A stretch of 64,000 nucleotides of DNA from Undaria pinnatifida (lineage: Eukaryota; Sar; Phaeophyceae; Laminariales; Alariaceae), in NCBI GenBank assembly GCA_012845835.1, contig JABAKD010000011.1, forward strand, positions 1,056,501 through 1,120,500, in the 5' to 3' direction. The notes under the pieces are model-generated. The model was not told where the DNA came from, did no database searches, and was given only the letters and a program-made list of their open reading frames with translations. The translations under genes were made by a program, and so were the position numbers. Positions 35,101 to 44,370 of the stretch are shown here, piece after piece (position 1 is the first letter of the stretch; each line of letters begins with the position of its first letter).

Positions 35101-38100
35101 GGCTCAGTGAAGAAACATATACGATTGCCCGGCATGATGTGGACGGCTGCAGTTGAGCGCATTGCCGCGCTCAGCGCGGGCGTTGGGGCTCCCACTAGTC
35201 CGAAGGTCCGCGCTGATCGCAGCAATGCTTTCAACTGCAGCCGTCCACATCATGCCGGACAATCGTATATTCCTTCACTGAGCCCAACATCTTAAAAAAC
35301 CCTCGACACACCTTCGATACGAATTCACCTCCTGTAAAGTCGTCGCCGCTGAGTTGGACTAGCAAGTTAGCGCGCAATCCTTGACAGATCTGCTGTATGT
35401 CTCTCAGTACTATATCGAGTTAGGAAGCTTCATTATTTTTCCCTACAACACCAACCGCTTCACTTCTAGTACGTACAGGCGGTCGCCCCCGTGGCGTATC
35501 AGGTTATCCTCGAGCCTGGTATAGGTCAGTTTCGTGAGTTCGAGCCCCGTCGAGTGCACACTCGTATAAATTCGTTGCTTTTGTGCACAAATTGACTTGC
35601 GGAAAGCGGGAGAGCGTGAGTTAGCAACACTCGATGAAAAATCGACGAGCAGTGGGATTGCTGACCCCTATGCGCGATAAAAATTGAAGGCGAGAACCGG
35701 GGGGAAGAAGGGACGACACCTGTGACCACGGCTTGTCCAGAAGCTGGAAAGTAGAAGTGTGCAGAAAAAAAAATCCTTAATGAGCACACAAACCCAGTAA
35801 TACGCGCGATCGGAGTATCACACACAGCTTGCAAATATGAATTTCGACAAAATCTTCGATCTCACAGCTGGAGTGTATTTTTTTTTACATAATATATGTT
35901 GTGTTGGTGTCACACACTTGGTATCTGGTAATGCAGTACGAGTATTTCGTTTGGTCGTTTCCCTTTCCTGTTTACGTGGATCGTTTGGGTCCAGGACGCC
36001 TCAGCTTTTGTTGCTGCGGCGAGCTGTTTTGAGTGATAGCAACGACGAAATATACATGCAAGTACTGCAATATTTTCGTCTTCTTTCGGGAATGTTATGA
36101 GTGATCAACGTTCAAGTTCATGCTGAACACTGTCGGATGACAAACACAACAATAATGATATAATATACAGAAAAAAAGAGTGAGATCATCACAACCTTTC
36201 CATTGTGAGTTTTTGACGTTTTTCATGAAGCACCGTGGTGGCGTTACCTTACCTACTCTACGGCGACGTTACCGTGGCTGCTGACTACCGCCGACGCGTA
36301 GCGGTGCAAACACAATGGTTTGTGACTACTGTACCGCGGCTGCCTGACGTGGTTTTCGCTTGCCGCGGAAGTGTGCCGCGCAAATGCCGTGAATTTTTGT
36401 TACTGTACCGCGACTGCCGTGGTTTTCGCTTACTGCGGAAGAGTACCGTGCAAATGCCGCGACTTCTCATTACCGTACCGCTACTACCGTGGTTTTCGTT
36501 CACTGCGGAAGCGTGCCGCACAAATACCGTCATCGCGAGTAACCGTGCCATGATCTACCGCATCAGCATTTTTGGCCGAGGACAGCCCCGAAAACTACTG
36601 GTAGCCCTTTTTCGATCGCTGAAGCCGGAATATACGATACGGCCACCGCCGCCGCCGCCACCGCCGACAGAAAAAAAAAACATAGACAACTTGACGACAG
36701 TGACAAAGGTCAAACATCCTGCTGCGCGAGCTCCTAGCGATAGCTATCCCATACTAATAGGTAAACCTATCTGTTTGTCTCTGACCTCGTGATCGTTGAT
36801 GAGCTGGTCGAAGGCAGCCTCGGCGGAGCTAATCGACCGGAGGGAGGCTGGTGACAAAGCGAGGTCGAGAGGCCTGGGGGGGGTGACGGGGGTGGGAGTC
36901 CAGCCCGTCCCAGCGGCGTCGCTTGCGCCAGCGTCCTCGAACCCCATGGTCTTCTTCGTCATGAAATCAGCGAGCCGAAGCGTCTGCACGGAGCGGGGCA
37001 CAATTGAGGAGTCCAGCACACGGTAGGTGTTGGGTGGTGATTGGAGGGAACCTGACCATGGCAAAAACCTTGTGGGACTAAGCACGCGCGACCCTAGATA
37101 AAATAGCGTTTATAGCCTCTAGATCGACCAACAGCACGTCTTCAGATCGAGCGCTCGTACATATCACCCACCCACAACAAAACGCCTTCTACACCTACAG
37201 CACACATCGGCATCGCGTCCATCCCATAGCCCTTAGATCAAACAGCACAGCTTCTAGATCCAGTAGAGCGTAGCTTCTAGACCGAGTAGCATAGCATCCA
37301 GATCGAATGCATTGCACAGCTTCTAGATCAAGTAACAGCACATCTTCAGACCGAGCAATTGCGTAGAATCCACCCACTCACCCACCTATCCACCAGCCAT
37401 CCACCAAAAAAAACGCCGTCTGCACCTATAGCACACATCATAGAGCCCTTAGATCGAGCAGAATAGCTTTGAGGACAAGTAGCATTGTCTCTAAATCGAG
37501 CATATAGCACAGCCTCTAGATCGAGTAACAGCACATCTTCAGACCGAGCACTCACATACAACACCCTCCCCCCCTAAAAAAATCCTCAAGCACGTACACA
37601 CTCACCGGCATCCCATCCATCATAGAATGCTCGCCGATCAGCCCAGCCTTCCCATTCCCAAACACCACAACCTGCACAGGCTTATCAAAGAACCGGTTCC
37701 TCCCATCCCCATGCCACAGCGCTCGCGCTACATCAGATCTCGTCTCTGGCCTCGAATCATCAAGACACACCACCAACGCCGCCGCTTCCACCCTTTCCAG
37801 CAAGTCTTCATTCCCATCCGCCACCAGCTGCTCGCGAGCGATTGCCCACTCAGGCCTCCCCCAGGCGGTCAAGACTCCGACAGGCCGCGCTGCGGCCTCG
37901 GGAGGTCCTGCCAGGTCCAGCACGGCTTGCAATTGGGCCTGGATATCCTGCCGGGATAGCGGCTCTCCGTCCGCGTTTGTGACGTGAATGACGAAGAGGC
38001 GGTTGTGGCGCATGACCACTACGTGGTGGTTTGCCGCGGCGGGGTACAGGCGCACGCGGTCTTCGGCTTGCCCCGGCACTCTGCAAGCGTTGAACCTGCC

Positions 38101-41100
38101 CATGGTGCAGTGCATAATATTACAAGCGAAATTAGTACGCTGGTTTTAGTATACGTACAGGCCGCCTAAAACGTAGGGAGCCCTCTTTTCTAGCTGGCTG
38201 CAGCCTGAGATGTAAGTCATCCGACCGTTATATATTATGAATCGCAATATCACGGATGGTAAGATAATGAAGAGTCCACTCCAACATTCTCCCCCCCCCT
38301 CCCCAGACTCAAGTAGGCACAAGGTGCCGATGTCCGTCTTACGAGCGATTCTTGAAACGATGCAGTTTACCCTTCACGCGCCTCGCCGAACACCTCACGG
38401 CGCTTCGCGCTTGGTGCAAGCAAATCTGCCTGGCTGGTGAAACCCCGACGTGCTCCGTCCCGGCATAGTAGGGATGCGAGGGTCTATGGTCATACGACTA
38501 CGGCCATGCACAAACTGAGTACAATTTCCCCCCCCCACCCCCCCCATCCACTCCTTCCCCCATCCCCGACTCATCCAAAACACGCCTCGGCCGATGCACC
38601 CCCATCGAGCAACAAAAGTAACCCTTTGATGTACTTACCCAAGTATTGGAGACGAACCGCCTGCAGTGGAATCGGTTTTGTAGGATACTTTTCACGTTCT
38701 ACATCTTCCGGCTAATGGGTATAAACGAACCATAGGCTCGCCACACTTACACGTACGTGTCGCGTGCCCAAGTTAACTCGGTCGCTCAAAGCAAAGAGTG
38801 TGTCCGTGGCAAAACGACTTTTATAATTATAATTTACAACACATTTCAGCTGTGAGGTCGGGGACTTTGTCGAAACTCTCATGTTTGCAAGCTACGCGTG
38901 ATAGATCGATCGCGGTTTAAAGCACGCAGCTCGCCTCACATGTACTTGTAGGCCGTGGCGCACAGCGGAGTTCCCTTCTTGCCCATTTTTTCGGGGGGCA
39001 AGCTCCCGGTGAACACGTGTCGCCGGAACACCAGCGCCGAATGCAGGAGCGCGGCCGCGCGGCCGGTCTGAGTCCGGTCCACCGCCGCCCTCGGGCTGTC
39101 CGAGAAGTGGAAGAAGTAGGACACAAAGATTACCGTGGGACCGCGGTCGTGGAGGTAACCCGCCTTGTTCCACCACTCTGCCAGCCAGCTCGAGTCCTGG
39201 CGGTCCTTGGAACGTCGGATCAGTCTAGCTTGCAGCTTGCCGCCCTGCTCCGCGCACGGGGGTGGAAGGGTGGGGTGTAATCATCGTATAATGCGTGGCC
39301 ATAGCCCGTAAGACCACTGACCCTCGCATCCCTACATTGCCGGGCCAGAGTGTATCGGGTTGTCATCGACCAGGAAGACATCGCGTGCGTGCACCAAGCA
39401 CGAAGCACCATGGGCGGGGGGGGGGGGGGGGGGGGAGCGTACTCATTTTTTGCTTTCTTTGGTCATTTAACCGTTGACCACACATCCCTACTAACTGCTG
39501 TGGTCATTTTTCGGGCGTACCAACGATATTTTTGCATGGGTATCAGTATACTGGAAATATATTTCACCGTTACGTTGGCGTGTTCGTTCCATCCATCGAC
39601 ATCCATCCAGCACTCAGCACATCTATTAACCCCTTTGAGACCTCAAGAGGAAAAAATTGACGAAAATTGACGATTACGGCATCGGCTGCGGCCACTGCTG
39701 TGGTTGGCGATGATCAAATTAGTTTCCGAACTGGCGCAAATGCAAAGACTCGTACGGGACGGGTGCAGCATGGCCCCTACCCGTACTGCTGCGCGCTCAC
39801 GCTGCTCGAAGACGCTTGAAAGTATCGGAATCGTCGAATTTTTGGTCGCTATACTTTAACCAATATATAAGTAACTCCAAAAAGGGTTAATACTTTGTAC
39901 GTGCAGATTTTTCATGCTACCTTGGGTATCTGATACCGGTGTAAGCTAGAGTACGCTTACCGGGTACGAACTTACTGTCGTTTGAAGTTTAGGCTCGCAC
40001 CAGTAATGCAATTATACCTACAAACACGCGGCATCAATACGAAAAAGCAAACCATGATACCGGTATGAAAAATCAGTAGGGCTGGGTATTGGCGCGAGCG
40101 CAGCGCCAGTACATTTAGTACTGACTGCGTCAGCAGCCAGTATACTTGGTATCAAACAGTGCTTTGGGGACGCGGCGAAGCCGCGTTAGTCGCGGCTTCG
40201 ACGCGACCACCACCACCCCCGGCTGGTGAGGGGGTCCCGCCGGAGGCGCTTTTCGACGCGATTTGGCTTCACTAGAGCAAAAAATACGTTGTTTTTGACT
40301 ATTGTAATTCACCAAAAACCCAAAAACCGTGTGCAGAGTGTCGATTTTTATTCATTTGGGTAGGAAAACATAAAATGTACGATGAAGCATGAAAGTTGAA
40401 ATATAAAATATAAAATAAACAAGTGTGTGACAGACATCAGTCGGCGATCAAAGACAGCAAGCTAGCAAGGATAGCACGTAGGATCGTTATGGTGTCTCAA
40501 AATAAACCCATTATCCATTATCCACTATCCACCATGCACGGACAAGGACTTGCCAACAACAAAAAAAACAGGTCCAAATATTTGCTAGGGAAGCACCTAC
40601 TTGGTATTGTTTCTCTCGAGCATAAATGCCCGGCAGTCATGTCACTCCTCGCTGATTCAACAGCAACCTCTAGCAACATCTCACCAGCAGAAAAAGAAAC
40701 AGAGAACGGCAAAAGGCAAAAGACCAGACAATGTGTACCAGCGGCGATGTCAGACAAGAAGCACCACTATGTCGCTAACGGCCAAAAAAACTCGTCGACG
40801 TGAAACGTGTGTGGTGTGTGGTGCAGCGGCACAATTTGATGGGTTTCCTTTGAATAATGAGGCGATATTAGAGAAGTTCTGCGTGCTAGCGTGGACGTAC
40901 GTAGGTAGATAAAGTGCTGGCGCCAATACCCAGCCCTAAAATCAGGGGATTCATATATCTTCAAAAGGTCAACCCTCCACCGGGGTATCACGTAGCTCGC
41001 AAAGATGATTATCGACATATCGCCCCTTAAATTGATAGCGCCGGGCCCTGGTAGCTCTAGCCAGTACAATATGTACTGGCTGCGTCGAATGCCAGTACAC

Positions 41101-43128
41101 TGGACCCGACCAGTGCACCGGTGGTCGCAGCGAAGCCGCGACCCCTGCCCCCCCCCGGCTGATGAAGGGGGGCTGCCGGCGGCACCCCCGGAGGGCCTCG
41201 CTGGACGCGCCTTGCCGGGGGGCGGTTTTCAAGCGTTATGGCTTCACTAGAGCTGAAAAGAACGGCGGTTTTGGACCATGTTTCAACCGAAATTTGGTGG
41301 TAGATTGACTAAGAAAAAAATAGAAGAGCAAAAGCGAGCGAACCATATGATGGACAGGGGTGTGCGGAAATACGGCACACTGCAGCACGCAGCCTAGATA
41401 CCGAAAAGGTGGAAAACGGGTTCAAAAACATGCTTGAAATGTGCAAAACCGAATTGCTACAAAATTTGCGAAATAACGGCCTCAGAGACGTCAATATTCA
41501 CGTACACATCCATTCATGTTGTTCCAAGCAGGTTTTTACTCAGGTTCTTCGCCGAACACAAGAACAGACCGGAAACCCCCACTTATCGAGTTGATTTATA
41601 GGTTTCTTGAGCTCTGCCCTGATGGCAACACATACCACGTAATAACAATTTGGGCAGACACATTGTTCAAACGCTTGAACACAGGGTAGGCTCCCACCTG
41701 CACTACAGAACACCAAACAACAAACACCGGCAACAAAAAAATGAATAAAACACGAGATGCAACTCGAAACGTTTTATAAAAATTGAAAAACGTCAGCTGT
41801 GAGTACGACCGATCGAATGGTGGAAACGTTGAAGAACTAGTAAACCATGAAAGCTTTCCGACTTCGCCAATTGTGCTCACGGTCTCCCCCTCTGCCTCCC
41901 TCACTCCCCTCTCTAGCTGGTCTGCGTGCCCTCTCTGCTCTTAGCTCTTACGCGGTGGATTTTAAACGATTTCCGCTGTTTAATGAGGCGTTTCTGTAGA
42001 ACGTACGTAAATAGTCAAAGTACTGGCACCCTGGCAGCCCCCTCAGCCAGTCCAGTAGTACTGCCAGTACAGTACTATTAATACTGGCAGTACATACTGG
42101 ACCAGGGCCCACCCCCAATATTGATCGAACTCGCAGCTAACGCACGTACATACTAAAAAATGAGAAATACACTTCAGCTGTGAGATCGACCAAGAATGAT
42201 TTTTTACATATGTACCGTAACTGACACAGGATAACACACCCAGGTGATGAAATTTTGGGATTCAAAAATATTATCACCGGGTGTGGTATCCTGTGGCGGG
42301 TGTGATATATTGTGTACCCTGGCTAATAAAGTGCAGCTCGCAGGGGGCCCAAGGGGGGTGTGATAAACCAGGGGGTGTGATAGGACGTCCGAACACCCAC
42401 AAGGTGTGTTCGGGGGTGTGATAAATGAGGGGGGGTGATAAAAAGGAGGTGTGATAGCACGTCCGAATGTTATAAGGCTTAGTTTGGGTAAGCTATTGGT
42501 TAACCTTTTGCAAGTGGTCAAGCGGACTAATACCCCACTAATTCCTTAACAAATGGCGTCGTCGGCAGGACCATGGATTTTTTGGGTCGTGGGTTCAAAT
42601 CCCACATCCACCATAATAAACTTTTTCAGACTTTCCCCATGTCGAACTTGAAAAATACACTGCCCGGTATACCCAGGAAATGAAACGGCTTGGACAATTG
42701 ACAGGTCCACCCGTATATCCGGCCGACCTGCTATCCCGCCGTTTCAGGGGGGGAGAGTGTTATAAGGCTTAGTTTGGGTTAGCTATTGGTTAACCTTTTG
42801 CAAGTGGTCAAACGGACTAATACCCCACTAATTCCTCAACACGAAGACCCACAGGATGTGTTTGGGGGTGTGATAAAAGCGGGTGTGATGACAGTTGAAC
42901 CGCTGCTGGCGCACACTTGAAGGGGTGTGGTATGCCTGCACGAACACTTGCAACTGCCCCGCACTCCTGCTGTAGGTACCTACCTGTGATACCGGGTTGT
43001 GGTAAAACAAAGGGGCCCAACCTAGGTGACGAAACTCCTTAGCACATGACTTCGGCGATGACTCAACCCCCTCGACGCCGAAGAAAGTTTCAAACAAAAT
43101 ACGGGCTTGGATTGAAGCATAAAAAAAC

Positions 43129-43159
<31 letters not shown>

Positions 43160-44159
43160 ATCCTCCGGCGGATGGGGAAAAATAAAGCTTTAGCTCACCA
43201 CACTTCCGCGTATTTTCATACGCGTCGTGTGTCGATTTAACTCAGTTGCTTTCGCAGCCCAACGCTAGCTGGCGCACCCTTCGAGTCCCATTGTAGGTAT
43301 AGCGTAAGCTGTCCCTATCATTGGTCCTACTATTCGTACCTAAATCGAAGGTACCTCGCTCGATATCATACGAGGCGGTGGCTGCGCCATCCGTCCTGCC
43401 CCCACACAAAAGTGAGCTGCTGCTACCTACCTCTATCGGTACGACCAAAGAGTTACGCAGAGACACCAAGACCAAAAATCGAAGCCACAAACCATAAATC
43501 TACACTACGATATCACCGGGGTGTGTTATCTTATGTACCCCGGGTGATAAATCGATGGTTTGTCAGAAACGCCCAAAATGATCACCGCGTTGTCGTATCC
43601 TGTGGGGGGTGTGATTTCTCATGCACGGGTGATATCTTGTGTCAGTTACGGTATCATGTTTCAAGCATTTTTTTGATAAAAATTGAAAAGCGTTGAAAAA
43701 AACAAATTGAGCAAGAATTGAGGGAAAAACGGAAGGAAGGAGGAAAAAAAAAGAAAATAATCATGTGCTCGAACCACCCGCATTTTCTTCGTAGCCACTG
43801 CTGCTGTGGAGTAAGTCATCACTAAGCAGACATCTGGCTTGCCGTAGCAGGGCTAATCCGCTACCTACCCTACCCTACGTTATGCATGTACCGCCTACCC
43901 TTTACGGGGCACATCTCACCAAGCCTCCCGGCCTCAGAAGCTCTCGTACAGCCCGAACCGTCCTCTCATACTCATCGGGAGCAGCCAGAGGCTGGATCGA
44001 CAAGAGGTACCTCGCGAAAGTCTCGTCCAACGTGGGGACGGGCAGCCGCGGCAGAGAGTCCTGGAGACGGTAGAGGGGGGGAGGTGGTGACCCTCTCTCC
44101 ATGAAGCCTTCCCGACGATAGTCACCATCCGACTCGTGGAACGGGCTCGTCCGTCCCAT
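26192..44159 (-). CDS. Carnitine O-acyltransferase (CrAT/CPT family), 9 exons
   Basis: Transfers acyl groups between CoA and carnitine, in mitochondria or peroxisomes. Exons in transcript order: 44159-43920, 39244-38940, 38095-37606, 37028(or 37051)-36786, 32574-32463, 29354-29149, 28506-28455, 27591-27469, 26358-26192 (TGA at 26194-26192). All phases match; about 645 residues, usual for the family. Seen: N-terminal [20 protein letters not shown] (choline/carnitine signature), [27 protein letters not shown], the catalytic-His motif [93 protein letters not shown]. Start: ATG 44159 is chosen, but ATG 44102 and an upstream in-frame ATG 44300 are possible. The last residues (TPKL) only weakly resemble a peroxisomal PTS1. 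Substrate chain length cannot be told. One acceptor (exon 4) is odd, see findings. Confidence 0.94.
26323..26516 (-). repeat. Tandem partial duplication of the acyltransferase last-exon start
   Basis: The real exon start (26323-26364, reading [16 protein letters not shown]) is copied at 26475-26516 ([16 protein letters not shown]), each with a CAG acceptor in the same phase. Between them lies a (GGGT)n tract (26400-26458). Splicing to the upstream copy would read into (ACCC)n-encoded THPP repeats rather than the proper C-terminus. Confidence 0.8.
26669..26725 (+). repeat. (GGGC)n microsatellite
   Basis: About eleven GGGC/GCGG units in the last acyltransferase intron, grading into GGGTGGGT. 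Confidence 0.9.
27752..27912 (+). mobile_element. Short A-tailed retroposon, copy 1
   Basis: About 145 bases from CGCTATAGTGGGACCCGAAG through GCGCCAGCTAGCGCTGGG, ACTGAGTTAAATCGACACAC and CCCATCCGCGGGAGGATAAT, ending in a run of about 17 A. The reverse complement with a T run lies at 43131-43300, and a tail-less relative at about 38735-38795. The 3' A tail and lack of coding capacity suggest a SINE. A/B boxes are not clear. Confidence 0.72.
28880..29030 (+). repeat. AACGGTAACAA-type short tandem repeat
   Basis: Five to six units of CCAACGGTAACAA with variable spacers in the acyltransferase intron between the 206 bp and 52 bp exons. Confidence 0.65.
29403..30065 (+). repeat. (AACC)n array, ~660 bp
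   Basis: Almost continuous AACC/CCAA units, with interruptions such as AATCCATCAATCCACC. It contains a higher-order repeat: the stretch from about 29740 to 29820 recurs at about 29837-29910. It lies immediately upstream (in transcript direction) of the 206 bp acyltransferase exon. Confidence 0.92.
30275..30478 (+). repeat. ~58 bp tandem repeat, 3-4 units
   Basis: Units contain GATATATCGGGGCAGATAGC, CGCCTGACCTGCAGGATCTG and CGTGATCTGTA. Units match each other nearly exactly, so the expansion is recent. Confidence 0.85.
30630..31620 (+). repeat. ~1 kb satellite of AGGTGCTATT units
   Basis: About 80 degenerate 10-12 bp units (AGGTGCTATT, AGGTGCTGTT, AGGTACTACT). Preceded by two copies (30634-30710, 30712-30790) of a longer block with AGTAAGTACCAG and CCATGGCCT. 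No ORF. Confidence 0.9.
31742..32010 (-). repeat. ~290 bp dispersed repeat, copy 3 (inverted)
   Basis: Reverse complement of 11096-11410: CAGCTGTGAGATCGAAGA, ACTCATCTTTGCAAGCTG, ACTCCGATCGCGCGTATTAC, GGTCAACAGGGTGATG and CTGACAGCTGCGGAAGGAAA occur in mirrored order. A second partial tail (GCGCGGAAACTATAAATCCT) follows at 32108-32200. Confidence 0.82.
32925..33240 (+). repeat. ~70 bp tandem repeat, relative at 36230-36570
   Basis: Units read CGACTGCCGTGGTTTTCGTT, TACCGCGGAAGCGTGCCG, TGCAAATGCCGTG... The same unit forms a second array at 36230-36570 in the neighbouring intron. A final CGATCTACCG...GCCGAG(G)ACAG stretch ends both arrays, so whole arrays may be copies. Confidence 0.8.
33280..34395 (+). 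repeat. ~50 bp satellite with CCCGGAACTTCTGTGAGTTC units
   Basis: Roughly fifteen units alternate CCCGTACCCGGAACTTCTG, (T/G)GAAGTTCTGTA, CGCCCGTGCCACAATACCC. The array is interrupted at about 33580-34010 by unrelated sequence. Confidence 0.85.
35071..35313. repeat. 243 bp near-perfect inverted repeat (hairpin)
   Basis: The left arm AGGTGTGCCGAGGGGTTTTT...GGACGGCTGCAGTTGA is matched by the reverse complement at 35205-35313; arms of about 105 bases differ at only a few positions, with a ~30 base loop around 35180-35205. Possibly a foldback MITE. Lies in an acyltransferase intron. Confidence 0.85.
35491..35773 (+). mobile_element. tRNA-derived SINE, plus orientation, with A tail
   Basis: A-box-like TGGCGTATCAGG at 35492 and B-box-like GAGTTCGAGCCCC at about 35537, spaced as in a tRNA gene. 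Then the shared body (CAAATTGACTTGCGGAAAGC, ATGCGCGATAAAAATTGAAG, GTGACCACGGCTTGTCCAGA) and a 3' run of A (35765-35773). Confidence 0.83.
36230..36570 (+). repeat. ~70 bp tandem repeat, second array
   Basis: About five units of the same family as 32925-33240 (CCGCGACTGCCGTGGTTTTC, TGCGGAAG(A/C)GTGCCG). Confidence 0.8.
37090..37560 (+). repeat. Irregular repeat with CTTCTAGATCGAGTA units
   Basis: Units CTCTAGATCGA..AACAGCACATCTTCAGA, with CCACCCACC spacers. A ~170 base higher-order copy is visible (37130-37200 with 37330-37440). Lies between acyltransferase exons 3 and 4. Confidence 0.7.
38320..38520 (+). repeat. Dispersed repeat, copy 1 of 3
   Basis: Blocks ATGCAGTTTACCCTTCACGC, CGGCGCTTCGCGCTTGGTGC, GGCATAGTAGGGATGCGAGG and CATACGACTACGGCCATG recur inverted at 53345-53545 (anoctamin intron), and partially, also inverted, at 39285-39415. 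Confidence 0.82.
40077..40938. mobile_element. 862 bp hAT-like non-autonomous transposon
   Basis: Termini TAGGGCTGGGTATTGGCGC and, at the right end, its exact reverse complement. The flanks share AAATCAG (40070-40076 and 40939-40945), consistent with a target-site duplication of 7-8 bp; hAT elements make 8 bp duplications and often start (C/T)AGGGCTGGG. An ORF (40601-40912) ends with [20 protein letters not shown] followed by W, reminiscent of a C2-type/THAP-like N-terminal finger, but no transposase core is present. A decayed relative occupies about 41040-42060. Confidence 0.8.
41040..42060. mobile_element. Decayed relative of the hAT-like element
   Basis: Shares with 40077-40938 the order: ACTGGCTGCGTC, a CGCAGCGAAGCCGCGAC hairpin, CCCCCGGCTGATGA, ATGGCTTCACTAGAGC, then near the right end TTTCCGCTGTTTAATGAGGC, ACGTACGTA and GTACTGGCACC. 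The corresponding peptide F(K/D)(R/G)FPL(F/N)NEA is still visible at about 41955-41990 but is broken by a stop. Termini are degraded. Confidence 0.6.
42468..42841 (+). mobile_element. TRIM (miniature LTR retroelement), complete copy
   Basis: Two 84 bp direct repeats, 42468-42551 and 42758-42841, start TGTTATAAGG and end in CAACA or TAACA, with TG...CA ends and short inverted termini. Two bases after the left repeat begins TGGCGTCGTCGGCAGG, the position and TGG start expected of a tRNA primer-binding site. A purine tract GGGGGGGAGAG directly precedes the right repeat. Flanks share CGAA, a likely target duplication. The ~206 bp interior has no ORF; it includes GGTCGTGGGTTCAAATCCCAC, which looks like a tRNA T-arm/B box. 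A second copy is at 56200-56581. Confidence 0.85.
43131..43300 (-). mobile_element. Short A-tailed retroposon, copy 2 (minus)
   Basis: A run of ~26 T at 43133-43159 is followed by ATCCTCCGGCGGATGGGGAA, GAGTTAA/TTTAACTCAG, CAACGCTAGCTGGCGC, the reverse complement of 27752-27912. Inserted within the element 42213-43653. Confidence 0.75.
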
Positions 44160-44370
44160 TTTGAATTCTGCTCTGTGATGTTCTTGGTCTGGTTCAACAC
44201 CAACACGAAAAGAAAGACCGAGTTGCTTTTTTTCTAAGGTTGATTCGTGCTGGGAACGACGCTTATAACCCTCGCAAGCTGCTGCAGGCGGGAGAGTCAA
44301 TCCTTCGCTCAGGGGTGGTAACCTCTCGCGTCTTGCCTAGGAAGCACAACTCTCGCAGTAGCCGTCCGAA

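Larger units (their letters stand above)
42213..43653. mobile_element. Terminal-inverted-repeat element carrying nested insertions
   Basis: The left end TACCGTAACTGACACAGGAT is mirrored by the right end ...TGTGTCAGTTACGGTA at 43653 (two mismatches within the first ~27). The interior has GGTGTGATA(A)-rich arrays. A TRIM (42468-42841) and an inverted A-tailed retroposon (43131-43300) sit inside, so the element predates both. Same family as 10864-11092. Confidence 0.78.

Noticed and set aside
37627-37959. Plus-strand ORF of 110 codons
   Set aside because: Antisense shadow of acyltransferase exon 3 (38095-37606).
42575-42605. Possible tRNA gene (GGTTCAAATCC B box)
   Set aside because: No acceptor-stem partner or full cloverleaf was evident; the motif is inside both TRIM copies.
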